NCBI GenBank assembly: GCA_964347945.1
Contig: CAYGAW010000027.1
Span: 1-7,074 of the forward strand
Direction: 5' to 3'
Length of the DNA stretch: 7,074 nt
Source: CAYGAW01 sp964347945
GTDB taxonomy: Bacteria > Chloroflexota > Anaerolineae > UBA7937 > B3-Chlor
The position numbers and the translations under genes were made by a program. How positions within the stretch are numbered: position 1 is the stretch's first letter; every line of letters begins with the position of its first letter. Positions 1 through 6,317 of this stretch are shown here, in pieces. The notes beneath the pieces were generated by a model, which ran no database searches, was not told where the DNA came from, and saw only the letters and a program-made list of their open reading frames with translations.

Positions 1-326
1 TCACGCGGGTGGAATTTCTTGTTGACGTTGTAGGCGGGCAAAACCTCGATGGTGACATCATCCAAGGTCACCGTGTCTCCAGCCTTGACCCATCTCACAT
101 CACCCTTCAGCTTGCCCCGGCAATTCTCGGGGGCAAAGATGACCGTGTCGTCCGTCTGGATCTTGGCCACATCCTCAGGGCTACAGTGGTCGTAGTGATC
201 GTGGGTGATGCAGATGATGCCAGCCGGCTCAGGATCGCCGGCCAAGTCAAGCGGGTCCACGTAGATCGTTTTCGAGGTCGCGATCCTGAAAGCATCGTGA
301 CCAAGCCAGGCAATGTTCTCCAACAT
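1..326 (-). CDS. Metallo-beta-lactamase-fold metal-dependent hydrolase (5' part; runs off the left edge)
   Basis: The first 108 residues are visible; the rest lies beyond position 1. Residues 41-48 read THDHYDHC, the HxHxDH zinc-binding motif of the MBL fold (His42, His44, Asp46, His47). It follows a WLGHDAFRI strand and a DPLDL segment, as in the small UlaG/UPF0173-like single-domain hydrolases. The ATG at 324-326 is chosen because it has a strong Shine-Dalgarno (GGAGGAGGTA, 331-340) 4 nt upstream. Family members are usually about 200-230 aa cytoplasmic hydrolases; the substrate cannot be told from this part. It lies 126 bp downstream of pdxT on the same strand. I see no convincing promoter or terminator in that gap, so read-through from pdxST is possible, but a role in B6 metabolism would be a guess. 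Confidence 0.85.
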   Translation of the reverse strand, partial: MLENIAWLGHDAFRIATSKTIYVDPLDLAGDPEPAGIICITHDHYDHCSPEDVAKIQTDDTVIFAPENCRGKLKGDVRWVKAGDTVTLDDVTIEVLPAYNVNKKFHPR

Positions 327-452
327 ACGTTACCTCCTCCGTGTACGCAACTCAGACATGAAGGTCGTGGCCAACAGCACAGGCCGCGGGGAAAGACATC
401 CCGAACATGAAGACGCCGAGGGCGGCACCTTTGCACCAAGTCACACAGCGCC

Positions 453-1076
453 TCAGCCCCTCGATGATGCCCCTCGGCTTTCGTCAACCATGCTCAGGAA
501 GTAGCGATGAAATCGTGTATCGCCGGTCAACTCCGGATGGAAGGCTGTGACCAGCAGGTTCCCTTGACGCGCGGCGACGATGCCGTCACCGTCCAATCGG
601 GAGAGCACTTCCACAGACGCACCGACCGACGCGATGAGAGGAGCACGGATGAAGACGGCGTGGAATGAGCAGCCCTTCTCACCCGGTTCGCTCACCGTGT
701 CCAGGGCTGGGACGGAGATGTCGGCCTCGAAGCTGTCCACCTGGCGTCCAAAGGCATTTCGTTGCACCACAAGGTCCATGGCCCCGATGAGAGGTTGGTC
801 GACGCCTTCCACGCTGTTGGCGAGGAAGATCAGGCCAGCGCAAGTACCCCAGATGGGCTTTCCTTGCTTGGCCAGTTCCTTGATCGGCTCTATCAAGCCA
901 TAGGCAACCGCGAGCTTGCCTACGGTGGTGCTTTCACCGCCAGGGATCATAAGACCTTCCACGCGGTTCAGTTGCTCGGGGAGGCGAATCTCAGCTGCTT
1001 CCGCGCCCAGGGTACGGAGGATCTTGATATGCTCGATGAAAGCCCCCTGTAGCGCGAGGACTCCTATCCTAGTCAT
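453..1076 (-). CDS. pdxT: Pyridoxal 5'-phosphate synthase, glutaminase subunit PdxT
   Basis: This class I glutamine amidotransferase hydrolyses glutamine and channels ammonia to PdxS for PLP synthesis in the DXP-independent pathway; the two form a cytoplasmic complex (12+12 in studied homologs). The 207-residue product starts MTRIGVLALQGAFIEH, the typical PdxT N-terminus. It carries GGEST (46-50), the nucleophile in GTCAGL (Cys79) and the His180/Glu182 pair in AFHPEL, so the catalytic triad is complete. The ATG at 1074-1076 is preferred: AAAGGTG lies 3 nt before it. An in-frame GTG at 1080-1082 would add two residues but overlaps that Shine-Dalgarno. It starts 27 bp after the pdxS stop, so it is cotranscribed. 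The C-terminus ends in SRGASSRG, encoded by an 8-bp direct repeat with a 5-bp spacer (456-463, 469-476); this tail is not a conserved part of the family. Confidence 0.97.
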   Translation of the reverse strand: MTRIGVLALQGAFIEHIKILRTLGAEAAEIRLPEQLNRVEGLMIPGGESTTVGKLAVAYGLIEPIKELAKQGKPIWGTCAGLIFLANSVEGVDQPLIGAMDLVVQRNAFGRQVDSFEADISVPALDTVSEPGEKGCSFHAVFIRAPLIASVGASVEVLSRLDGDGIVAARQGNLLVTAFHPELTGDTRFHRYFLSMVDESRGASSRG

Positions 1077-1103
1077 TCGCACCTTTGCTGTGAAACGAGG
1101 GGC

Positions 1104-1991
1104 TTACCATCCCCGCTGGGCGAGCAGCTCGGCTTCGGGGATCTCGGAGATCTCGAGACCAGGCATCGCCTCGCCTAGCCCCTTGCTGATCTTTGCCAGG
1201 ATGGCTGGATCATTGTAGTGAGTCACCGCCTCCACGATGGCTCTGCCCCTGTGTGGAGGATCGGCAGACTTGAAGATGCCGCTGCCTACGAAGACGCCAT
1301 CCAGACCCAGCTGCATCATCATGGCCGCGTCGGCGGGAGTCGCGATGCCGCCCGCCGCGAAGTTGACCACGGGCAAGCGGCCCTGTTGCGCGGTCTCGAC
1401 CACCAGTGCATAAGGAGCGCCCAACTCCTTGGCGGCCTTCATCCACTCCTCAGGCGCCATGTGCTGCAGACGCCGTATTTCACCCATCACTGCCCGGGCG
1501 TGACGTACGGCTTCTACTACATTGCCGGTCCCAGCCTCGCCTTTGGTGCGGATCATCGCCGCACCCTCGCCAATGCGACGCAGGGCCTCGCCCAAATTGC
1601 GACAACCGCAAACAAAAGGTACCTTAAAGGGACGCTTGTCTATGTGATGCTCTTCGTCCGCCGGTGTCAACACCTCGCTCTCGTCGATGTAGTCCACTCC
1701 CAGAGCTTCCAATACCTGGGCCTCCACGAAGTGACCGATACGGCACTTGGCCATGACTGGAATGGTAACAGCATCCATGATCTGAAGGATGAGTTCGGGG
1801 TCGCTCATGCGGGCCACACCCCCATGAGCACGGATGTCCGCCGGCACCCGCTCCAGAGCCATGACGGCGCACGCGCCGGCATCCTCAGCTATCCTGGCGT
1901 GTTCAGGGGTGACCACATCCATGATCACCCCGCCCTTCAGCATCTGGGCCAGACCCCTCTTGACGGTCTCCGTTCCCGTTTTTTTCTCCAT
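1104..1991 (-). CDS. pdxS: Pyridoxal 5'-phosphate synthase, lyase/synthase subunit PdxS
   Basis: PdxS condenses ribose 5-phosphate (or ribulose 5-phosphate), glyceraldehyde 3-phosphate and ammonia from PdxT into pyridoxal 5'-phosphate. The 295-residue product is full length for this (beta/alpha)8-barrel family. Visible signatures are GVIMDVVTPEHARIAEDAGA (Asp25), PVMAKCRIGHFVEAQ with the Schiff-base Lys82, DESEVLTPADEEHHIDK, and RTKGEAGTGN with the second catalytic Lys150. GGIATPADAAMM and GVFVGSGIFKS form the phosphate-binding end of the barrel. The ATG at 1989-1991 has GGGAGGT 5 nt upstream. It is the first gene of the pdxST pair and is transcribed from the promoter at 2030-2058, divergently from the activase operon. 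No PdxR-type regulator is present in the window. Nothing suggests loss of function. Confidence 0.98.
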   Translation of the reverse strand: MEKKTGTETVKRGLAQMLKGGVIMDVVTPEHARIAEDAGACAVMALERVPADIRAHGGVARMSDPELILQIMDAVTIPVMAKCRIGHFVEAQVLEALGVDYIDESEVLTPADEEHHIDKRPFKVPFVCGCRNLGEALRRIGEGAAMIRTKGEAGTGNVVEAVRHARAVMGEIRRLQHMAPEEWMKAAKELGAPYALVVETAQQGRLPVVNFAAGGIATPADAAMMMQLGLDGVFVGSGIFKSADPPHRGRAIVEAVTHYNDPAILAKISKGLGEAMPGLEISEIPEAELLAQRGW

Positions 1992-2029
1992 AGCGACCTC
2001 CCGTGAACCGCGAAGTAACCTCCAATTTC

Positions 2030-2058
2030 ATTATACTGCAAAGCGGCTGGTTGAGCAA
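2030..2058 (-). promoter_or_regulatory. Predicted sigma70-type promoter of pdxST
   Basis: On the minus strand a perfect TATAAT -10 (2030-2035) lies 17 bp from a TTGCTC -35 (2053-2058), which matches TTGACA at only three positions. Transcription would start near 2023 and give a leader of about 32 nt before the pdxS ATG. The 207-bp gap to the divergent operon leaves room for an operator, but I see no clear operator palindrome. Confidence 0.6.
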
Positions 2059-2124
2059 GGACCTAGCTACTTCGCTACTCTCGCAACACGGCACCCGTCA
2101 AGAGTCAGCCATGGAGTCAACCGC

Positions 2125-2153
2125 TTGCAAAGAGAGAAGACCAATTCTATAAT
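2125..2153 (+). promoter_or_regulatory. Predicted sigma70-type promoter of the activase-related operon
   Basis: TTGCAA (2125-2130), a 17-bp spacer, and a perfect TATAAT (2148-2153) lie just upstream of the plus-strand operon. The start site would be near 2160, giving a leader of about 39 nt before the ATG at 2199. The -35 boxes of this promoter and the pdxST promoter are about 66 bp apart. Confidence 0.7.
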
Positions 2154-2198
2154 GAATTAGCGTGGTAGAGATTCCTTCTCGCGGGTCGAAGAGTTCCA

Positions 2199-3086
2199 AT
2201 GAGGATCGGAATACCCAGAAGTCTATTCTACTACAAGCATCCCCGCCTATGGATGACCTTCTTCCAGGAGCTGGATCAGGAGGTTGTCCTCTCACCACCG
2301 ACGAACAAGTCTCTCTTGAACGCAGCCGTCAGATATGGCGAAGATGAAGCCTGTCTGGCTGTGAAGCTGGTGTTCGGCCACATCTGGTATCTCATGGACA
2401 GGTGTGACGCCATCTTCGCCCCCGCTTACTACGGATTGGAGCCCGATCGCTATAGTTGTCCCAAATTCCTGGGGGTGCCCGACATCTGCAAGAGCATCTT
2501 CCGACAGGACATTAAGTTCCTGCGCTGCGAGGTGGACGATGGCCAGTTCGAACCAGGAATGCGACAGCTCGCGGGTACCTTCACCGACAATGGCAAGAAG
2601 ATCGAAGATGCCACTTCCCGCGCCCTTGCCAGCCGGGCAGACTACAAACACCAACTGCATGAGAAGTACCGCGAGCAACTGGCGTCGCACAAGACGAAGA
2701 TCCTCGTCGTGGGCCACCACTACGTGATTCATGACGCGTATGCCAATTTGAACCTGCTCGCCAAACTGGAAGATCGAGGCATGGAGGTCATCACCATCGA
2801 CAGAGTACCTCCCGAGCCACGTGAGTCTTTCCTCAAATGGGACTTCGCCTACGAGACCATGGGCCAGCTAAGAGAGGTACTGTCTCACGACATCGCTGGC
2901 GTGATCGTGCTCAGCAACTTCAACTGCGGAGTGGATGCCATCACCGTACCGTTTGTGGAGCACGAAGTTGAGCAACACGATATCCCCTGCATGCACCTCA
3001 TCTTTGACGAGCATACAGGTGAGGCAGGCATAATCACCAGAGTCGACACCTTCGTGGACACCGTAAAGATGAGGAGAGCAGCATGA
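2199..3086 (+). CDS. Acyl-CoA dehydratase activase-related protein (DUF2229/HgdB-like)
   Basis: The 295-residue product begins MRIGIPRSLFYYK and has LSPPTNK (31-37) and DEACLAVKLVFGHI (Cys52). These resemble the DUF2229 module found in large 2-hydroxyacyl-CoA dehydratase activase-related proteins. Later come SCPKFLGVPDIC (Cys87, Cys97), a second Rossmann-like half starting KILVVGHHYVIHD (about 167-179), SNFNCGVDA (Cys243), and a C-terminal FDEHTGEAGIITRVDTFVD, a block conserved in HgdB/BcrB-like proteins. Several cysteines could bind an Fe-S cluster. The ATG at 2199 is the first start after an in-frame TAG at 2166; its Shine-Dalgarno is weak (GAAGAG). It is the first gene of the operon and overlaps the next by ATGA (3083-3086), implying translational coupling. 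The likely role is as an Fe-S partner of the activase encoded at 4224; the reaction is unknown. Confidence 0.85.
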   Translation: MRIGIPRSLFYYKHPRLWMTFFQELDQEVVLSPPTNKSLLNAAVRYGEDEACLAVKLVFGHIWYLMDRCDAIFAPAYYGLEPDRYSCPKFLGVPDICKSIFRQDIKFLRCEVDDGQFEPGMRQLAGTFTDNGKKIEDATSRALASRADYKHQLHEKYREQLASHKTKILVVGHHYVIHDAYANLNLLAKLEDRGMEVITIDRVPPEPRESFLKWDFAYETMGQLREVLSHDIAGVIVLSNFNCGVDAITVPFVEHEVEQHDIPCMHLIFDEHTGEAGIITRVDTFVDTVKMRRAA

Positions 3087-4243
3087 AGGAGCGGGTCTTT
3101 ACCCTGCCCCTGTGCGGCAACTCCTGGATACCCTTCAAGGGGGCAGCCGAGCAACTGGGCGTCCAGATCGTTATCCCGCCACCCATCACCAATGAGACTA
3201 TAGCGCTGGGGGCCAGATACAGCCCCGAGGGCATCTGCCTGCCGTTCAAGGTCATCATCGGCAACTACCTCCAGACGCTGGATCAGGGCGCCAACACCAT
3301 CATCTTCTATGTGAATACCCGGGCTGGATCCAGAAATCATGGCGGGGGTGGCGGCGGTATGTGTCGCTTCCGGCACTACGGTCATTTGCAGCGACTGGTG
3401 ATGGAGCGGACAGGAGCTGACGTAGAGATCTTTGTCCTGGGTGAAGGTGGAGGGCTGATCCAGCAGATAAAGGAAATCACCGGCCGAGGCACCTGGGATA
3501 TCATCCGTGCACTGAGGGTGGCCATCAAGAAGCTCCGCCTTATTGAGCTCACGGAGGAGTTCTCGTGGCGATACCGCGTCGTCGAGAAGCATCGAGGTGC
3601 CACCAACAAGGCCTTGAATAGGGCGCTGAAGGTGCTGGATGGCATAACGGATTTCAAGGAACTGGACAGATTGAATCCCGAGTCTTTCTTCGCCGATATC
3701 GAGACCACCGAGCGGGAACCGCTGCGCATTGGCGTTGTGGGGGAGTTCTATCTGCTGGTGGAACCGGCCAGCAACTGCCATATCTTCGAGATGCTTGGTG
3801 AGCTGGGGGCGGAGGTTCACAGACATCTCAACCTCGGAGAGGCAGTACTTCGCTATCCACCCGGCTTTGTGCTGGGCAAGTTGATGGCCTGGTGGCTAAA
3901 CCAGAGCATCCCTCCACGTTCGGAGACGGTCAGGATCGCCCAACCGTACTTGACCTGTTCGGTGGCCGGGCATGGCAGGGAATCCGTGGCGGATACTATC
4001 AGATTCTACGAAGAGGGATACGACGGGGTGCTTCATCTTCTGCCCATGGGGTGTATGCCCGAGGTCACAGTGAGACCCATCCTGAGGAGGATTAGCGAAG
4101 ACTACAACTTCCCTGTGCTGAGCCTGAGTTTCGATGAGGTCATCAGTGAGGGGGCCATCAGGACGCGAATCGAGACCTTTGTCGATGTCATCCGCCTGAG
4201 GAAAGAGCGAGGGGAGGGCCGCCATGCACTACCTCGGAGTTGA
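3083..4243 (+). CDS. Second DUF2229/HgdB-like protein, CoA-activase partner (2-hydroxyacyl-CoA dehydratase-like)
   Basis: The 386-residue protein resembles the HgdB-like part of large activase-related proteins. In order it has IPPPITNET (31-39) and EGICLPFKVIIGN with Cys52, matching the same position in the gene before it. A run of six glycines (87-92) precedes MCRFRHYG (Cys94), then an RIGVVGEFYLLVEP strand opens a second domain. The C-terminus has LPMGCMPEVTVRPIL and a FDEVISEGAIRTRIETFVD block. That block replaces the usual HTGEAG of the family (present in the upstream gene) with VISEGA. GAGGAG lies 6 nt before the ATG, and the start overlaps the previous stop by 4 bp. It overlaps the activase gene by 20 bp. 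It is probably an Fe-S protein that receives electrons from the activase. It is not a canonical dehydratase subunit I can name, and the substrate is unknown. Confidence 0.82.
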   Translation: MKERVFTLPLCGNSWIPFKGAAEQLGVQIVIPPPITNETIALGARYSPEGICLPFKVIIGNYLQTLDQGANTIIFYVNTRAGSRNHGGGGGGMCRFRHYGHLQRLVMERTGADVEIFVLGEGGGLIQQIKEITGRGTWDIIRALRVAIKKLRLIELTEEFSWRYRVVEKHRGATNKALNRALKVLDGITDFKELDRLNPESFFADIETTEREPLRIGVVGEFYLLVEPASNCHIFEMLGELGAEVHRHLNLGEAVLRYPPGFVLGKLMAWWLNQSIPPRSETVRIAQPYLTCSVAGHGRESVADTIRFYEEGYDGVLHLLPMGCMPEVTVRPILRRISEDYNFPVLSLSFDEVISEGAIRTRIETFVDVIRLRKERGEGRHALPRS

Positions 4244-5159
4244 CGTGGGCAGCGTATCAGTCAAGTTCGCGCTGATCGATGGACAGAAGAACGTCATCAA
4301 CACACTGTACATGCGCAATCACGGCGTGATCCCCACAGTCAAGAAGGGGATGGCCGAGTTCAGAGAGCAGATTCCCAATGGTGCGCAAGTCGGAGCTGTA
4401 GGGGTCACTGGGAGCGGCGCGGGGTTCTCCAAGGTGCTTGTCGGAGCCGACCTGCACAAGACAGAGATCCTGGCCCATGCCATAGGCACCCTGCACTTCG
4501 TGCCCGAGGTCAACGTCATCTTCGAGATCGGTGGTGAGGACTCCAAGGTCATCTTCTTGCGGAACGGCATCATCACCGGCTTCGAGATGAACAGGATCTG
4601 CTCGGGCGGCGCTGGCGCCTTTCTGGACTCCCTTGCCGGCCGACTGGACATTCCCATTGACGATGTGGGCAAGCTGGCCCTACAAAGGCAGAACGAGGTG
4701 AATATTGCCTCTCGCTGCACCGTCTTCGCTACCACGGACGCCGTCCACAAGCTGAACTCCGGATACAAGCTGGAGGATGTGTTGATGGGCGTCTGCAGCG
4801 GGCTGGTACGCAACTACCTGGCCATGCTCTACCGCAAGGTCAGTCCCCCTCCCTACACCTTCCAGGGGGCAACCAGCAAGAACGTGGCTCTGAAGCATGC
4901 GCTGGAGCAGCAGCTTGGTGCCGAAGTTATCGTACCGCCCCACGCCGAATCTCTGGGAGCCATAGGCGCTGCTATCCTCGCCCTTGACAACCGCCCGGCC
5001 CAGACCCAATTCAAGGGTTTTGAACTGGCCGATTTCGACTACCGGATCAGGTCCTTCATCTGCCAGGACTGCGAGAACCACTGCGAGATCACGCAGATCA
5101 TGCAGAGCGGCGAAGCCATCGCCAGCAACGGCTCCCGGTGCGGGAAGCTGAATTTCTAG
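4224..5159 (+). CDS. Acyl-CoA dehydratase activase (BadF/BadG/BcrA/BcrD ATPase family, HgdC-like)
   Basis: This 311-residue ATPase of the ASKHA fold is of the kind that activates 2-hydroxyacyl-CoA dehydratases, benzoyl-CoA reductases and double-cubane proteins by ATP-driven electron transfer. Visible motifs are the phosphate-1 loop GVDVGSVSVKFALID (5-19), VTGSGAG (61-67), EIGGEDSK (101-108), ICSGGAGAFLD with cluster ligand Cys126, and SRCTVFA with ligand Cys165. In HgdC the equivalent two cysteines of each subunit hold one [4Fe-4S] cluster across the dimer. GATSKN and AESLGAIGAA complete the nucleotide site. Beyond the usual end at about 260 residues there is a tail with CQDCENHC (Cys280, 283, 287) and RC (Cys306), a possible second metal or Fe-S site. 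The ATG at 4224 has GGGGAGG 6 nt upstream and overlaps the preceding gene. It ends the operon. Confidence 0.93.
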   Translation: MHYLGVDVGSVSVKFALIDGQKNVINTLYMRNHGVIPTVKKGMAEFREQIPNGAQVGAVGVTGSGAGFSKVLVGADLHKTEILAHAIGTLHFVPEVNVIFEIGGEDSKVIFLRNGIITGFEMNRICSGGAGAFLDSLAGRLDIPIDDVGKLALQRQNEVNIASRCTVFATTDAVHKLNSGYKLEDVLMGVCSGLVRNYLAMLYRKVSPPPYTFQGATSKNVALKHALEQQLGAEVIVPPHAESLGAIGAAILALDNRPAQTQFKGFELADFDYRIRSFICQDCENHCEITQIMQSGEAIASNGSRCGKLNF

Positions 5160-5191
5160 CTTGGGTCTGCGTGTGCAACAGCAGATATTAA

Positions 5192-5227
5192 GAAGCGGCC
5201 ATCTGCCTCTCGAGGGATGGCCGCTTC
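5192..5227. terminator. Perfect 12-bp hairpin between convergent genes, likely terminator
   Basis: GAAGCGGCCATC (5192-5203) and its exact complement GATGGCCGCTTC (5216-5227) enclose a 12-nt loop. It lies 32 bp after the activase operon stop and 22 bp beyond the stop of the convergent radical SAM gene. On the minus strand the stem is followed by TTAATAT, modestly U-rich; on the plus strand there is no T tract. It probably terminates the radical SAM transcript, and may only protect the 3' end of the operon mRNA or need Rho. Confidence 0.65.
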
Positions 5228-5249
5228 GTGTCTGGCGCTATTGCTTCTA

Positions 5250-6125
5250 CTACAATGCTCGAAGGTACTCCGGACGGAGGACCGACTGCCCTTCAGCCAA
5301 GGCCCGGTCAATGGTCAACAACAACCTCTCCTTGTCTTGGGGCAGCGTGCCCGCCAGTGGGAGGTAGTTCGACGCGTGGTTGGTCCTGAACACGCAGTGT
5401 GATACGCCCTCAATGTGCTCGATGATAACCCTCATCTCCTGGAGCATCTCCAGCGGTTCAGGCACCACGAAGTCCCCAGCACTGACCAAACGGTAGAGTT
5501 CCGTACCGGGGACCACCATCAGGCTGAGCAAGGAGAAGTAAGCCGGATCCATCTCGCTTACCGCGCGACCCGTGTCGATGGCATGCTGCTCCCAGAGGTC
5601 GACCCCTCCCAGACCTAGGACAGCAATGACCGACACAGTGAGGCCAACATCCTGAGCCTTCCTGACGGCCTCGATCATCTCCTGTGCGGTGGCACCCTTC
5701 TTGGCTCGAAGCAGCACCTCGTCGTTTCCGCTCTCCAACCCCAGATAGACGATGGACAGTTTCCTGTCCAGTAGCTCCCTCAGTTCATTTTCGGTCTTGC
5801 GCAGGATATCCTGAGCATTGCCGTAGATGCCCACCCTCTCAAGCATGGGGAACGTCTCACCCAAGGCGTCAAGGATGGGAACAAGCCGCCGATTGCTCAA
5901 CACGAGAGCGTTCCCGTCAGCCAGAAAGACGCGTCGCGTGTCAGGGATGTAGGACCCGGCCATCCTGATATCTTCCATCACCTCATTGGCTGGTCGCACC
6001 TCGAAGGGCTTGTCCAGATAGGTGCAACAGAAGATGCACTCGTTATGAGAGCAGCCGTATGTCACTTGCAGTATGTAACTCCCAGCCTCGCTGGGCGGTC
6101 GAACAACGGTTCCGTAGTATCGCAT
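5250..6125 (-). CDS. Radical SAM protein with CX4CX2C cluster motif (COG1032-like)
   Basis: The 291-residue product reads VTYGCSHNECIFCCTY at 21-36. Cys25, Cys30 and Cys33 form CX4CX2C, a spaced variant of the CX3CX2C motif that binds the [4Fe-4S] cluster and S-adenosylmethionine; a fourth Cys (34) follows directly. Further radical SAM features are FLADGNALVL, GIYGNAQDIL, VYLGLESGNDEVL and VIAVLGLGG. The C-terminal FRTNHASNYLPLAGTLPQDK block is shared by a widespread, uncharacterised family. There is no SPASM, B12-binding or TRAM domain. The ATG at 6123-6125 is chosen because GGAAAGG (6131-6137) lies 5 nt before it. A TTG at 6156-6158 would lengthen it by 11 residues but sits only a few bases after the -10 of the predicted promoter, too close to serve. 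It is convergent with the activase operon; its substrate is unknown. Confidence 0.9.
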   Translation of the reverse strand: MRYYGTVVRPPSEAGSYILQVTYGCSHNECIFCCTYLDKPFEVRPANEVMEDIRMAGSYIPDTRRVFLADGNALVLSNRRLVPILDALGETFPMLERVGIYGNAQDILRKTENELRELLDRKLSIVYLGLESGNDEVLLRAKKGATAQEMIEAVRKAQDVGLTVSVIAVLGLGGVDLWEQHAIDTGRAVSEMDPAYFSLLSLMVVPGTELYRLVSAGDFVVPEPLEMLQEMRVIIEHIEGVSHCVFRTNHASNYLPLAGTLPQDKERLLLTIDRALAEGQSVLRPEYLRAL

Positions 6126-6161
6126 CCTCGCCTTTCCAGATTCGAGTGGATTCCTCAAACT

Positions 6162-6190
6162 AGTATAATGCTCGGGCAGGAGCCTGTCAA
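6162..6190 (-). promoter_or_regulatory. Predicted strong sigma70-type promoter of the radical SAM gene
   Basis: On the minus strand TTGACA (6185-6190, perfect -35) is followed by a 17-bp spacer and TATACT (6162-6167, five of six). The start site falls near 6155, giving a leader of about 30 nt and ruling out the upstream TTG start. It lies just downstream of the terminator at 6220-6248, so the gene is insulated from the small unit upstream. Confidence 0.75.
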
Positions 6191-6219
6191 ACCTAGGCGC
6201 GAGGTATTCGACTTTCCTC

Positions 6220-6248
6220 GGAAAAGCAAAGAGCCCCTCGAAAGGGGC
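6220..6248 (-). terminator. Rho-independent terminator with a UUCG tetraloop
   Basis: On the minus strand GCCCCT, loop TTCG and AGGGGC form a 6-bp GC-rich stem (6233-6248). A U-rich tract, TCTTTGCTTTTCC (6232-6220), follows. Lower down, AAAGCAA and TTGCTTT (6252-6258 with 6223-6229) can extend the stem across a symmetric 3x3 internal loop. The UUCG loop and the U tract on this strand only make it directional. It lies 15 bp after the stop of the small open frame and would end that transcript before the radical SAM promoter. Confidence 0.7.
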
Positions 6249-6263
6249 CCCTTGCTTTGCACC

Positions 6264-6317
6264 CTAGCCCATACCAAGGAGGTGAGCCAGGGTGCCACTA
6301 GATCTACTATCGTCCAT
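6264..6317 (-). CDS. Possible small peptide gene (17 aa) or non-coding small RNA segment
   Basis: The open frame encodes MDDSRSSGTLAHLLGMG followed by TAG. The Shine-Dalgarno AAGGAGG (6326-6332) lies 8 nt upstream, an ideal placement; an in-frame ATG at 6321-6323 (adding MP) is only 2 nt from it and less likely. A consensus promoter stands about 45 nt before the start and a UUCG-loop terminator follows, so the transcript would be about 144 nt and carry nothing else. The peptide has an acidic-polar N-terminal half and a short hydrophobic stretch (TLAHLLGMG). There is no membrane segment, signal peptide or cysteine. I recognise no family. Reading further upstream in frame gives a 76-codon frame from 6494, but that would cross both promoters. 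Whether it is translated, or the RNA itself is the product, cannot be decided here. Confidence 0.4.
   Translation of the reverse strand: MDDSRSSGTLAHLLGMG

Noticed and set aside
327..452. Possible promoter or terminator between pdxT and the MBL-fold gene
   Set aside because: No pair of -35/-10 boxes with acceptable spacing and no stable stem with a T tract was found; only the ribosome site is clear.
456..476. 8-bp direct repeat with 5-bp spacer at the 3' end of pdxT
   Set aside because: Too short to suggest an att site or mobile element; most likely a local slippage product in a non-conserved tail.
1077..1082. GTG start for pdxT two codons upstream
   Set aside because: The GTG overlaps the AAAGGTG that serves as ribosome site for the ATG at 1076, and the family N-terminus begins at the ATG.
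1218..2006. A 262-codon plus-strand open frame opposite pdxS
   Set aside because: It is the antisense shadow of a fully conserved pdxS; the protein shows no family motif and has no suitable ribosome site.
2885..3826. A 313-codon minus-strand open frame opposite the activase partner genes
   Set aside because: It crosses the junction of two clearly coding genes on the other strand and has no recognisable domain, so it is a GC-rich shadow.
6126..6158. TTG start 11 codons upstream for the radical SAM gene
   Set aside because: It falls within a few bases of the -10 box of a near-consensus promoter and lacks a Shine-Dalgarno, while the ATG at 6125 has a well-placed one.
6223..6281. Antiterminator pairing between the anti-Shine-Dalgarno arm (CTCCTTG, minus strand) and CAAGGGG before the terminator
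   Set aside because: The pairing (7 bp with one G-U) touches only the lower extension of the terminator and leaves its GC core and UUCG loop intact, so a real switch is not supported.
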